Assembly: GCA_002943765.1 (NCBI GenBank)
Contig: PQWQ01000003.1
Span: 4,524,729 to 4,588,728 of the forward strand
Origin: Psoroptes ovis
Taxonomy: Eukaryota; Arthropoda; Arachnida; Sarcoptiformes; Psoroptidae
Length of the DNA: 64,000 bases
Reading direction: 5' to 3'
Shown in pieces: positions 24,313 to 37,214 of this stretch (its first letter is position 1; every line of letters starts with the position of its first letter). The notes beneath the pieces are model-generated. The model did not search any database. It was not told the DNA's origin and saw only the letters and a program-made list of their open reading frames with translations. A program made the translations under genes and the position numbers.

Positions 24313-26021
24313 ATATTTTATATTGATATTTGATTTGATTTTGATTACAATCAAAAAAATGAGGAAAATTACACTGATTAGTATTTGAAAGCAATATTCC
24401 AAGAAATAGCCAAAATAATTGTTGTTGTTGTTCTCACATTGTTTTATCACTTTTGATTATTATTATTTTAATGATGATTATTCTACATGATTATTGTTAT
24501 GATTATTTCTATTATTATTTTTAATGAAAAAGTTTACCAGTTATTTTTGCACAAGCAAATATCAATAAATAAATAAATAAATACATGAATATTGTCGGTG
24601 ATTGTCCGTGATTGTCAATTGTGCCCGTATTGACAATAATAATAATAAAATACCAAACAAATAATCGTAAAAATGAACGATCTGTACCCATCATGGGCCA
24701 TATATTGGTAAGTCACACAATATTTAACCAATAAATATTTATTGACCGTAAAGTAATCGATGATTTCAGAATTTTTGATTGTATTTTGATTCGATTCATT
24801 CATAGAAATCAACCAAGAATCATATGATCTGATAATTCATTTTGAATGATGATTAATCATCTTTCATATGAAGTAATCAAAAGTGTGAACAAGTCTCACA
24901 TCATTTTTTCAAAGCCAGACCCTTGTGCGTGTGTAAATTAAAACTGATTAAATTGAAAAATTTGACTTTGCACCCAAAATTTGAATTTAATTAATCTAAC
25001 GCGAATTCTAATCTGACCTTGACGATGGATGTGCCAAAAATCTGGCGAAAATTCCATTTATTCATGAAAATTTCGAATGATTATAGCCTTGATATATGAT
25101 TGAATTCCATGTGACCGAAATAAAAAATTGAATTGAATTAAATAACACAGACACCAGAAGTTATTTTTTTGATTAATTTTTGTATTATCGTTCAGTCATT
25201 CAGTCATTATCAACATTTGAAACGATGAGATTAATTGTGAATTCAGATGTGTGATGAAATATTCCATGTGACACATATTATTGTCGTAGAAATAATGATT
25301 AATTTATGTTTTAATGAATGAATAAATGACAGATTCAATGTGAATCAATGCAATCATTATTTTCCTATTTCTCGTGATTTCCTCATGATTTCATAATGAT
25401 TGGATCTCACATATGTTTTTTCCTATTATTTTTACAAATCAAAAACTTTTTGTCCCATAGAATTCCAATCTGTTAAATTGATTATTACTTTTTATATTTC
25501 TTCTTTTTTTTGCAGGGATTGATTTCCATTTCAAATTCGGAAAACTTTAAATCACAGAATACACACAGAGATAAATCTGTTTTAAATAAAAAATCCGAAA
25601 TTCATTTCACTTTTTTTTTGTAGAATTTTGTCCAATTTTTAGAATTCTTGAATAGATATGTTTTCTATTTCGACGAAGATATGTTTGCACACACATTTGA
25701 GAGATGTTTGAAATTTTATTTATTTATTTTCTCCAAACACATAATCGAACATTATTATGGTGATTATTCTTAATCATAATAACAAATGGAAAAAGTTTTT
25801 TTTTGTTGAAAAAATAAAATAAAATCTGTTACATTCATCTTTATTTTTTTTTTTGAAAAAATTTAATTCAATAATTCCACCATACTGATTTAAACATATT
25901 TATTTACCTGATAGAATTTATTTTCATTTTCGTGTGTACGGACAGATACCAAAAATACCGGAATTTTTCGTTTTTTAAAATAATATTTTTTATAAAACTG
26001 TGATTTAATAATATGTTTATA

Positions 26022-26109
26022 TTTAGGATGTCCGTAAAGTTTTGGCTGGTTTTCATTCAGCAACTCTATTGTGATTAAGCCGAATGAACTTTTCGGACAC
26101 ACAACCTAA
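26022..26109. repeat. Palindromic MITE, family 1, subfamily B
   Basis: TTAGGATGTCCGTAAAG to ACAACCTAA. The asymmetric core with GCAACTCTATT and GATTAAGCC recurs at 30785, 31367 and 49031. Confidence 0.7.
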
Positions 26110-27430
26110 AGTATAAACTTATTATTTCGATTTATTATGCTTCAATGAATCGTTGAAAATTTGTTGTTGTTCTCGTTACACCGTTACACATCTACAAACA
26201 CACAATTTTATTTTCAATTTATTTTTTTTTCTCAGGTAAAAAATTACATATTAATAACAATAATAATAATATGTTGTGTAGTACTACAGTACAACATACC
26301 TGATAGCATAAAATGGCAAATGTACACAGATTTGATTCCAGTGTGTGAATTTCAATGGCTGTTTTAATATTATTTTGCTTCGTTAGATTTGTCGCGATGT
26401 TTTTCGACAAATAATTGAATGAATTGATTTGTTGTGTGAATAATGGAAAAATATCCACGAATGAATGCTTGCTGCTTTGGCTTCGACTCATATCAATAAA
26501 TCTTCGGGACCAAAATATAACAACATTCATTCATCAACCAGAATAATTTTCTGCTATTTCTGCTGCAGGATAATTATTTATTATTATGGCCATAAATGCA
26601 CATTAACAAAAATCAATCAAACAAATTGATTTCGTACACACATTTGATTTAATTCGATGAATCGAATTATTGAATCATGATGAATTATATCATGAATTAA
26701 TTTATTCAAATAATAATAGCCTTATATCGATATTATTATTCCGAATTTACAGGATGGAAGAATGAAATATTGTCACCTTGCTATGTGTGTGTATCCTCTC
26801 ATCCTTGGATATAGTCTCAAATCATTGAATCATGTTGATTAATTTCAAATCAAATCGAGAAGAATGTTTGCCATTCGTTTGAGTCATTCATTTAATTATT
26901 TCATATTTTTCACACTCAAGAATTGAATCAGATTGAATTGAATTCAGTGAAAAAATGCATGTAACAAAAAATTAAATTTTACTTTGAATTGAATTGAATT
27001 TCGATTGAGATTGCTGCTGTAGTTGAACAAATTCCAACGAAAAAATTTCAATGAAAATTCAATGGAAAATTTCTCTTTCATTTCTAATTCACACTGTATT
27101 CACATTGAGAATAGAGAATATTCAAGACAGTTTCAATGAGAATTTTACCATTTTTGAATTGCTTTGAATTTGATTCATTTATTCATTCATTGCTTTATTT
27201 ATTTCGCTTGTCTGTTTATCTATTTGTTTATTCATCTATTTATTTATTTATTTATTTATCGTATCAACCAACTAAAAAATACGAAATTGAAAGCATTGCC
27301 AGCACTTGTACACACCAGCACAAATGCCATGAATGTATTTTCATGAAATTGAAAAAAATTGAAAGAAATTTTGTCAAAGAAAAAAATACAAAATCATATT
27401 TTGTCTCCTATTCAAACACACACACATATA

Positions 27431-27513
27431 TTGGGTTGTGCCGATAAGTTGTTGCCGTTTTTTAAATTTTTTTTCTATTCAAAAAACCGCAAGAACTTAT
27501 GGGACAATCCCTA
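27431..27513. repeat. Palindromic MITE, family 1, subfamily C
   Basis: TTGGGTTGTGCCGATAAG to GGGACAATCCCTAA. The T-rich core matches the copy inside sidekick intron 1 at 7716. Confidence 0.65.
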
Positions 27514-27863
27514 ATACAAATGAATTTTCACAGCAGTATTTCGTTTTAAAATTATGTACACACACACACACCGAACACCCAACATACATCTCCAATGATA
27601 TTTTCATTCAAACATCCATGTTTCACTGAACAAAGTTAACGAATTGAATTTTTTTTTCGGGAAATGAAGACATCGAATTTCTTGTGTTGGTTCTATTTGT
27701 TCAATTGAAATATTTGTTGTTCATACTAGAAATGTCATAATACATATCATTGAGAGTGTAAGATATTTTACAAAAATGGAAATATTCTCCATTCAGAGGC
27801 TGAGATTTTTTTTGATCTGATTTCATTTCATTCAACAACAATAATAAACATAAATAAATAAAT

Positions 27864-27986
27864 ATAGAATTTCAAGTTTTAATTCATAGTTTTAAAATTA
27901 ATTTTCGTAATTTTCAACGAAGTTTCATATTAAAAAATTACGAAATTAAATTTTAAAACTACGAATTAAAACTTTAAATTATGTAA
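27864..27986. repeat. Palindromic MITE, family 2 (copy c)
   Basis: TAGAATTTCAAGTTTTAATT on the left and AATTAAAACTTTAAATTATG on the right. Nearly identical to the copy at 5181. Confidence 0.7.
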
Positions 27987-28217
27987 ATAAAAATAAATAA
28001 ATATACTCTCGAATATAGTGTGCATGCATTGAAAATGTGTGCATTGCACACATTTGTTGTTCATTTGTGTTTTGTTAATTTTTATTTTGTTAATTTATTA
28101 TTTGACAATTGTAATAATGATAATAATAAGTGATAATAATTAACTGTTTTTAATACATAAATAATTAAATATACGACAAAGACTAGAGTTTTGTATATTC
28201 ATTCATTAATAAATATA

Positions 28218-28295
28218 TTAGGTTGTCCGAAAAGTTTTTGCCGTTTTCCAATGATTTTCTACGATATAATCGGCAAAAACTTTCCGGACAGCCTA
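28218..28295. repeat. Palindromic MITE, family 1, subfamily A
   Basis: TTAGGTTGTCCGAAAAG to CCGGACAGCCTA, in reverse orientation of the core (TTCTACGATATAATCGGC), flanked by TA on both sides. Confidence 0.75.
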
Positions 28296-28678
28296 TTATT
28301 TCATTTTTTCTCGGGAACAAATGAACAAATGTCGGAAATTTATGTTGTTAATGGAAACTTTTCACTAAACAGAAACTAATTCACAGATATATATAGTTAG
28401 CTTCTCCAAATGTTTCTTGATTCATTCATTCATTTCTTAGATATTTTTATTCATTCATCTTAGATATATATTCATTCATTCATATATATTGATCATTATC
28501 ATCATCGATGATTGATTGATTAATCGATTTAGTAGAATTAAAAATGAATATTCATTCATTGCATATTATTCAGTCATATTTATAAAACATATATTTGATT
28601 ATAATCATTATCTCTAATTGAAGTGTGTGATCAATAAACTAGTGTGTATTTGAAATTGGATGCCCCAGAAAAATGTAA

Positions 28679-28890
28679 TTAAAGGCTTAGGCCTAGATTT
28701 GACTTAGCTTTGCTCTGTTTTCGTTTGATATTCACTAAATATTGAATAAATTCATTGAAATTTGTCATCAATTTCAAACAAATATCAAAATGATCAATCA
28801 TTGGCATTTGCAGATTGAACATAGGACTAGGACTATTATCATCAATTGGCATGGCATAAAATGTCGACATTGGATTTGCGATATGTGAGA
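28679..28890 (-). other. Possible isolated exon or gene fragment
   Basis: The minus strand is open for about 75 codons ending in a stop at 28679. It contains ANPMSTFYAMPIDDNSP and DHFDICLKLMTNFNEF, a more balanced composition than other open frames in this desert. I see no clear partner exon or family. It could be a terminal exon, a relic or chance. Confidence 0.2.
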
Positions 28891-29328
28891 CTATACGTCG
28901 TACCCTTTGAACAATTTTGAAAATTAATTAAATTGAATTCATCGATTCGAATCGATTCATTGAATTGTCTAAAATTAAGGCTAAAGAAATTTCTGTTTTT
29001 GAAATTTTTCCTAAGGATTCTGATTTAAAAAAATTCTCCAAAAATTCAAAATTCACTATGTATGTTTCAAATTAATTACAAGGATTTTTCCATCTGGGAA
29101 AAGTATTCAAAGAGTTAATTGAACCAAAGAAATAAAGAAAAGAAAAATCCAGACCAATTAATGCTATCAATTATTATTATTGTTTCTTATTTAAAACTTA
29201 ATGAGAATTTTTTTTCTCTTTTCTTTATTTTTTGCAATTAAGTAAATTAAAAATTTGTATTTAAATTGATGTATTTAAACATTTATTATATTTCTAAAAA
29301 TTCTGTATTGTTATATACACGCATTTAT

Positions 29329-29432
29329 ACATGGGTTTAAAAAGTTTTAATTCGTAGTTTTAAAATTCGATTTCGTAATTTTATGATTTAAAATTCCGAT
29401 TAAAACTACGAATTAAAACTTGAAACCCTATA
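29329..29432. repeat. Palindromic MITE, family 2 (copy d)
   Basis: ACATGGGTTTAAAAAGTTTT at the left end and AAAACTTGAAACCCTATA at the right end, slightly shorter than other copies. Confidence 0.65.
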
Positions 29433-30464
29433 ATTTTCATTATTATAATTATTATTGCAATAATTGTTTATAATCCAAGAAAAGAATTTTTTGGAAAAAT
29501 AATTCATAGGTTCAATAGTTATACTCATGGATCATGATAATTTATCAGATTAATTATTTTGTAAGCTTCGATAAAGTATTTGTAAATGAATGTGAATATT
29601 CAATCATTCAAGTACCTACAGCGGGAACTATTTTAATTTAATGCGATAAAAAGCGAATTGATTGGATGCACCAATGAATATTTGGAAATCGTTTCACAAC
29701 CATCCACAGTTGTTTGAATTTGCATATTTTTTAATACTTTCACTATTTGTTTGTTAACTGGTATGAACATATAAGCTTTTAAGCGAATAAATAATAGTAA
29801 AAGCATCTTTTCAATTCCAAAATTTCGAATTCTGTATGATTTAGTCTATTTTCCAAAATTTTCCAAAAACAACTCCATAAAACTTTGGTTTGAGTCAAAA
29901 AGTGTTCCGTAGGATTTCATATTTTTTCAAATTTTCTAAAATTTTGAAAATCACAGTGGATGTCTGGCTTATTGGATAAATATTCCATGGAATTTTTGGT
30001 TAAATCTCCATTTAGAAAGGCCGAATGAAACAACAAGGCCCAATTCATTCAAAATCATCACCATTATTGAATTGAAATGATCAAAATAATTTTCAAAAAC
30101 ATTCTAATGATCTTCAGTACATTTTATATATATTTCAATTTTTTCCAATGTCCCAATGTTCTAATGTTATGGAATGACAAACAAAATATGGACAAATGTT
30201 ATGGATGGACATTATTATTATTCCGATATTTGCACAAATCATGATTTATTCAATCTAATGGATATTTATATTTAATTTACACCTAAATTGATTTTGTCCT
30301 GTAAAAATATTTGACATTTACTATGTGTAATTGAATTTTTTTTTTTCGAATCGGTATTTCATTGATATTTGTTTACTTGTTTCTTGATATGGATTTCTGC
30401 GGAATTTATTTTTGTTGCATCAAATGTCCATTAATTCGTTTAGTCAATCAATGAAAAATAAATA

Positions 30465-30545
30465 TTGAGTTGTCCGAAAAGTTTTTGTCGATTTTCAAAT
30501 GTTTTTCAATTAGTAAATCGGCAAAAAACTTTTCGGACAACCTAA
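30465..30545. repeat. Palindromic MITE, family 1, subfamily A
   Basis: TTGAGTTGTCCGAAAAG to CGGACAACCTAA. The arms pair almost base for base around a short AT core. Confidence 0.75.
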
Positions 30546-30784
30546 TCAAAAAAATTAATGGTCAAAACATGTCCAAATGTCATTCGGAAAAATTGTCAAA
30601 ACCTCTTTTTATTTGATTTTCATTCATCAAAAATTTATTCAATTTAAAATTTTACAAAAGCCACAAATGAATTAATTTGTGTTTTTATTTATTTTTTTAA
30701 AAAAATTAATTGAAATTCTGCCGAACCAAAAAAATGGAAATGAAAAATGCAATGCAGTGAAGCAAACATTTGCCATTTGTAATA

Positions 30785-30864
30785 TTAGGCTGTCCGAAAA
30801 GTTCGGCTTAATCACAATACAGTTGCCACATGAAAATCGGCCAAAACTTTCCGGACAACATACT
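30785..30864. repeat. Palindromic MITE, family 1, subfamily B
   Basis: TTAGGCTGTCCGAAAAG to CCGGACAACATACTA. The core GGCTTAATCACAATACAG is the reverse orientation of the copy at 26022. Confidence 0.7.
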
Positions 30865-31012
30865 ATTATTTCAAATGCATTGAAACAAATATTTTGTGCT
30901 CTTTTGTTATGTACCAGAGTCCCTTTGAAATTTCTTGTTTTTTCTCCTTCAAAAAAAAAAATTTCACGGAAATGAAATTCATTCATTCATATATAAACAA
31001 AATATTTTAATA

Positions 31013-31095
31013 TTAAGTTGTCCAAAAAAGTTTTTGCCGATTATATCCATAGGGAATCAATGAGAAAATCGGCAAGAATTTATCGGACAACTTAA
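31013..31095. repeat. Palindromic MITE, family 1, subfamily A
   Basis: TTAAGTTGTCCAAAAAAG to CGGACAACTTAA, with symmetric ATATTAAG/CTTAATAT flanks. Confidence 0.75.
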
Positions 31096-31366
31096 TATTA
31101 AAAATGTATGATTCTTAGGTCATTCATTCATTCAGTCAGGTAAATATCACATTATATTGTTATCACCTGGATAAAATAAAATTAATTTTAACAAAACAAG
31201 ACACACATCAACACACACACGCAATCAACAGACCTGAAAAAGTGTCAAAAAAAATTTTTTTTCAATCTTAGAATTTTTCCTCGTTATTTCAATTTAAATT
31301 TGCATTATTTTAATATTTATAAAATCTTAAATATAAAAGCAGATGTGTAAGAATATTATGGAATAC

Positions 31367-31447
31367 TTAGATTGTCCGAAAAGTTCTGGCCAGTTTTCGA
31401 TGAGCAACTCTATTCGATTAAGCCTAATGAACTTTTCGGACAACGTA
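31367..31447. repeat. Palindromic MITE, family 1, subfamily B
   Basis: TTAGATTGTCCGAAAAG to CGGACAACGTAG, with core GAGCAACTCTATTCGATTAA. Confidence 0.7.
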
Positions 31448-32449
31448 GCAATGATAATAATGATGATGATGATGACTGTGAATAAATTGAATTTGAAAAT
31501 GTATGAATCTTTTATTCTTTTTCATTTATTTTAATGAATAAAAGAATTTTTCTAATTTTCTTTAAAATGTTAAAGATGTTTGCACACACTGATACATACA
31601 TACAACAGGCCATGGCTCTATGCTCTATTTCAATGGATTTTCTACGAAAGAATATTCTTAAAATATTAATATTTTACCTTATTTTATTTTTCTTTATTTT
31701 CGAGTATAATTCCTTTGTGGATAATAATAAATAAATAAATAAATGAATTCTATTCTACATTTTCAAAGTCTATTCATTGCTTTATTATTCATGATAATAA
31801 TCATATATATATTGAATCGACAACAATAACAACAACGAATAAAACGATGCACGACAAACGAACCAACAATGTTTCACCATTATCGCACATACATTTGTGC
31901 ACAGTTCTCTCCACACACACACACACACAAACTCTCACAAATTTTGACGCCGACGCTCAAGCATAAACTATAGTCATGGATGCGATAGCGATGAATATTG
32001 ACTGGCGAAAACCTGGGCTATAATGCGCATCGTTTGATGCTATTTCTACTTGGAAAATAGATGTGTTTTACATCGGGTTGCTTATTTCAAAAAATTTTTT
32101 TGGCCCAATGAAAACCCAACTAACTATACGTTCACTGTGACCATTTTTCGTAAATGTTAATATATTTTTCGGTCCGTGTGTGTTGTTCACAGTGTAGATT
32201 TTTCTTTTTGTCAAAATGTGTGTATTTACTACTGAGTTTAAGTTAAAGTAAAAGTTTATAATAATTTGAAAAGTATTTCAATGGAAAAAAAAAAATTTAA
32301 ATTTAGTGCTGCATCGTTTTGTTGTTGAATAAATATTAAGCTTTTTGTATTAAATAAATGTTTGTCATGAATTTTCCATGAATGAATTCCTGAATATTTT
32401 ACAGATTAAAATGATTAATCCTTTTGTATTCATTTTTGAATAAATAAAT

Positions 32450-32577
32450 AAATACTACGTGAATATGTATTCAAAGTATTCTTTTTCGCAGTAAATACTA
32501 CGTGAACGTGTATTCAAAGTATTCTTTTTCGCAGTAAATACTACGTGAACGTGTATTCAAAGTATTCTTTTTCGCAA
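32450..32577. repeat. 43-bp tandem repeat, three units
   Basis: Units begin at 32450, 32493 and 32536 with AAATACTACGTGAA and end with TTCTTTTTCGCA. Units two and three are identical over nearly their full length; unit one has ATATG where they have ACGTG. Each unit contains a TACGTGAACGTG-like string. Confidence 0.85.
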
Positions 32578-33575
32578 AGTGAATTTATTTTTTCATCATT
32601 TCAATTTGTTCAAACTTTACATTTCGATCATAATCAAACATATTTTTTTTTTTTTTTTTTGAATTTTTGTTGAATTTTGTAATGAATTCATGATGAATTC
32701 GTGATGATTATTGTCATTCATTGTACCTAAAGTGTATGGTGTCTTCGGGCGTTTTTTTTCAATGAATGAATTCATTGTAACCATCTCGACCATTGTAACC
32801 ACCATGCACATACAACAACAGATATCATCATCAAATAATTTAAAACAGAAACATTTGAAATTGAATTAAAATTATTCATCAAAAAAGACAGTGGAAATTG
32901 AATTAAAATTAAAATTATTGGATTTTAATTTTGTTTTTTTCAAATTCTCGAATTCTTTGAATTATTCAATCGAAAATTTCGAATTTTTTTTTTTTTTTTT
33001 TTTTTTTGAAAATTCGCGCCAATAAACACAGTGTGCTAATTGAATATAATTTAATCAAATGAGTACAAATTGCAGTTATTGGATTTCAGTTTTTTATGTC
33101 TTCAATCAACTAAAAACTCAAAAATAATTAAATAAAATTAATGAAATAACAATAATCCTTTCAAGCATTCGGCAATAATTGAAAATTGTAAGTGAATTGT
33201 AAGTGAAAAATTCAATTTTTTGCAAAAATTATTCGTTCATTTTTTTCTCCCAAATTATTCTACGACATACGACAATTTTACAATTTTCCATTTACGAAAA
33301 CAAAAAATTTCAAATAATAGAAATTAATGTAAGAAGAGTGTAAAAATAAAAATTCAAAAATTCAATTAGTCGTTGTTTTTGTCCCTTTATTAAAAATTTT
33401 ATCGAATATTTTCATTTTTCAATTTTTTGTATTTTTGTATTATTTTGATTGAAATTCAATTAAGAAAAATTTTTAATTCAATTTTTTTCGAAAATTTTAT
33501 TGGGGCTTCATTCATTCACTCTAATTTTGAAATTGAATTTCATTTTTCATTTAATGAAAAATGAATTGAAATATA

Positions 33576-33655
33576 TTAGGCTGTCCGAAAATTTTTTGCC
33601 GATTATATCGTAGGAAATCATGAGAAAATCGGCCCAAACTTTTCGGACAACCTAA
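33576..33655. repeat. Palindromic MITE, family 1, subfamily A
   Basis: TTAGGCTGTCCGAAAAT to CGGACAACCTAA, core GATTATATCGTAGGAAATCA. Confidence 0.75.
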
Positions 33656-34210
33656 ATATTTTCATTCAATTTCAGATTTTTAACAAACACTATTAATCAT
33701 TGTGTGTGTTTCATTATTGTTTGTATTGAAATTTTTATTTGGATTCAATATTTCATTCAATTTTTCAATATTTTCAATGAGATATATGAGAATATCATTA
33801 ATTCAATCGTCGTTGTTATTGTTATTATCCCCATTGAAACATTGATTTCAAGTTTTTTGAACAAATTTTCTTTGGTTTTTCTGGTTCTTTTTGGTTTTAT
33901 TTTTCTCATTGATTATTGTCACAATTGGTTGATATTTTTTGAGCTAGTTTTCGATGTTCACGAGCACCATTACCATTTGAAACATCATTTAATTTTTTTT
34001 CCCTTTTTGAATCATCCAAAGTTATTCATCATCATCATCATCAATATCATTTGGACCCATGCACCAAATCGTTTTCGAAAACAATACAAAATTTCATATA
34101 ATTTTCGTATTCGATTACTTTTTCTTTGGTACTTTTGCTGGTGACGGTTGTCAAAAATGTTTCAAATTTTCAAATGAGAAAAAAACTTTTTTTTCTCATT
34201 TGAAAATATA

Positions 34211-34289
34211 TTAGATTGTCCGAAAAGTTTTTACCGATTTCTGATTATTACCTACGATATAATCGACAAAAACTTTTCGGACAACCTAA
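34211..34289. repeat. Palindromic MITE, family 1, subfamily A
   Basis: TTAGATTGTCCGAAAAG to CGGACAACCTAA, with TA on both flanks; core reversed (CCTACGATATAATCG). Confidence 0.75.
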
Positions 34290-34610
34290 TACAGAAACAT
34301 GTATCAATTATTTCCATGTATTCAATGTGTTTCACTTTTTATTTCAATGTTTCAAATGTGATATATGAAAATAGCAAGAAAATCAATTTTGTTTTCGCCT
34401 TGGTTTGTATATTTCGACTATTTTTGTTAACGATAACAACAACACGGAAACCTGTCCTGTTCTTCACGTCAAAACGACATTCATACATTGATGGTGTGAA
34501 TGTGTGTTACATTGATAAATCTTTTGAATATACACGACTTGTCAAATAATGATAATAATAATAAATTCAAAGAATATACTTTTCTTCTTTTGGTTCTTTT
34601 TGTGTAAATA

Positions 34611-34703
34611 TAAGGTTGTCCGCCAAGTTTTTGCTGTTTATATCGCTGAAAAAATCACTGGCAAATCACTGGAAAATCGACAAAAACTTTTCGGACAACC
34701 CAA
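34611..34703. repeat. Palindromic MITE, family 1, subfamily A, longer core
   Basis: TAAGGTTGTCCGCCAAG to CGGACAACCCAA. The core contains a short duplicated AAATCACTGG, making this copy about 93 bp. Confidence 0.7.
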
Positions 34704-35238
34704 ATATGTATAATCATTACACATTCGTGTTTGTGTAAGTTTGGTGGAAATAAGATATCAAAAAAAAAAAAAAAAAAAAAATCTTAAAGAAAATGTATCA
34801 TTTTTATTTATTTTCAACTTTTTGACATTCGATTCCTATATATTTGTGATGCATTTGATAAATGTATTATTAGTATAATTACTGTAATAATAATAATAAT
34901 GATTATTGAACTTTTCGATTATTTTTCTTAGGGTCTTTGATGGAAATTTTGTTTTGGTTCGATTTTGTTTTCGGTATCAATTCACAAATGATTCTAAATC
35001 AATTCATACTAGTACTGTTCATAGGGTCGTTCATGAATCGAAATGATCATAAAACAATAAATAAATCATTTTCATTTCATTTCGAATTTCCAATTTCCAA
35101 GATGCTAATGGATCGATTTGAATCAATGTATGCAATCGATTCAAAGAAAATGCATTTTAAGAATTTCCTTAAGGACTTTGATTTTATTTTCAAAGTTAAT
35201 TCTCAGAAAAAAATAGGCTCGAACCTCATTAGGTCGCA

Positions 35239-35317
35239 TTAGGTCGTTCGAAAGTTGTTGTCGGCTTTTTCGCTTGTATCATTATTAACGAACCGAATTT
35301 ACTTTTCGACCAACCAA
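35239..35317. repeat. Palindromic MITE, subfamily D-like, diverged
   Basis: TTAGGTCGTTCGAAAG to CTTTTCGACCAACCAA. Weaker arm pairing than the other copies. Confidence 0.5.
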
Positions 35318-36002
35318 TATCCATTTCTCTTTGGTGTGTGATGAAAATTATTCAAAATTAGAATTGTCAAATGATTGTTGTAATTTACAAAGAAACAAAA
35401 ATTACAAATTAATGATGATAAATAAATGTTTTATATTAGGTTATTGGTTCGGTATTTATTCTTAGTTTGCACGCTAATTGATCGATACGATTTGATCGAA
35501 AATGCAATGATGATAATGATTATATGATAATATTACTCGGAAATATTATTCCGGGAACTTTTATTTGAGAAAATTTAAATTTTTATTTTCATTGTTACTA
35601 TTTTCGACGCATATCATTTCGAAAAATAGTGATCTATCAAGAAGGCTATAGTTAATGTATTTCCAATCATTTTTTTTTATGGTCAATTTCGACCTATTTT
35701 TCTAGGAACTCTTAAAGATGGAAAAATTCGGCAATTTTTCCATCAACAAAAATATTTTTTTTGAAATTTTTTCCTCCTGTGTACCGAAAAAATTCCTGTA
35801 ATCAAATTTATTGTGAAAAAATATGAGAATGAAATAGAATGAAAATAAATTTTTATTTATTTATTTCTATGATAATATCTATCTTGAATCATGTATCGAA
35901 GAAAAAGAAATTCTTCAAGTAATTGAACAGTAATGTTTGTTGTACCATTTATCACATGTAATTTCAAATTTTTTTCGGTATGAATATTTTGGGCCCATAA
36001 TA

Positions 36003-36082
36003 TTAGGTTGTCCCAAAATTTCTCGCTGATTATATCGTAAGGAATTATGAAAAAATCGGCAAAAACTTATCGGACAACCTAA
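36003..36082. repeat. Palindromic MITE, family 1, subfamily A
   Basis: TTAGGTTGTCCCAAAAT to CGGACAACCTAA, core ATATCGTAAGGAATTATGA. A half-element ending TTACTTTTCGGTCAACCAAA follows at about 36172-36192. Confidence 0.7.
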
Positions 36083-36765
36083 TACATTCGAAATAATATA
36101 ATTTTTCGATCGACTTGCATTGACCACCATTGATCATTGGCATATCGAGTCTTCAAATTGAAACACCAACAATTACTTTTCGGTCAACCAAACCTGATCT
36201 GTATTTATTTATTTATTTATATTTCTGTGTTTAAATGAAAATATTTTTACATTCAATTACACATTTGATAATATTATCAATTATTATTAATATTTATTAA
36301 TATTTTTCATTTTTGTTTCAATGAAAATTGCATTCAATCATTCCATCATCCCATCCAATCATTTATTAATTGATTCAATCATTTAATTTGATTCAATGTT
36401 TTATAATCAATGATCAATAATTAATACAGAAATGAATGCTAAATACACATATATCTTCGATGTTCATTCATCGATGAAATCATCATCGATATTTGGCCAA
36501 TTCAATTCATTTGAATTGAATATTGTTGTGTTGGGCAATGTTTTCTAATGTTTTCACACACATAGGAACCTTTTAAATGATTCGAATAAATGCCATGATA
36601 TACACACACATATCAAATACATTCGATATCATCGATGATCATCGAAGAATTCTTTGATGGAAATTCTATTTAGGGCCATTTTGGGCCATCTTGGACCATT
36701 TTGTACCATTTTCATTTTTTGATTATTCGTACAAATGCATCTGAAATTTCAATGCTGTTTGATTA

Positions 36766-36845
36766 TTAGGTTGTCCGAAAAGTATTTGCCGATTTTCCAA
36801 TTATTCTCTACGATATAACCTGACAAAAACTTTACGGACAATCTA
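36766..36845. repeat. Palindromic MITE, family 1, subfamily A
   Basis: TTAGGTTGTCCGAAAAG to CGGACAATCTAA, flanked by ATTA and TAAT. Confidence 0.75.
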
Positions 36846-37214
36846 ATAATATTATTATTATTTTCTTGTTTTTAATTTCCTGCTAATTTATATTGACTTT
36901 TATTTTTTTTTTTTTTTTTTTTGTTTATTATTTTCATTTATTTGAATCCGATGGATATATTTTTCAAATGGTTATTTGGGGTGGCAGCGATCAATAGTCC
37001 TCAACAATTCTCAATGGAACAACAACAACAACAACCATAAACAAAACAACTGTAAAAATTATTAAAGATTCAATTTAACATAAAATAATTCCAAGTTAAA
37101 TTTGAAAGCAAAGTTTTCATATCAAGAAAAAACAAAATATATTCAACTTTAAGACTAAAATTTCAATTAAATTTCAATAAGTAATCCGAAATAAGAATAT
37201 TTAAGAAATAAGTC

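Larger units (their letters stand above)
20709..37214. other. 16.5 kb intergenic desert with MITEs
   Basis: I see no coding gene I can support between the phosphatase and gene B. The region is very AT-rich, with many T and A runs and ATT/TAA microsatellites. It contains 16 family 1 palindromic elements, two family 2 elements, and a 43-bp tandem triplication at 32450. The longest open frame (33704-34144, plus) is a run of Ile/Phe/Leu/His codons typical of chance in AT-rich DNA. One minus-strand open stretch at 28679-28890 is slightly more protein-like and is listed separately. Confidence 0.55.

Noticed and set aside
33704..34144. 146-codon open frame rich in Ile, Phe and Leu on the plus strand
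   Set aside because: Composition follows local ATT/TTT richness, with no motif, no splice partner and no paralogue. It looks like chance, not a membrane protein.
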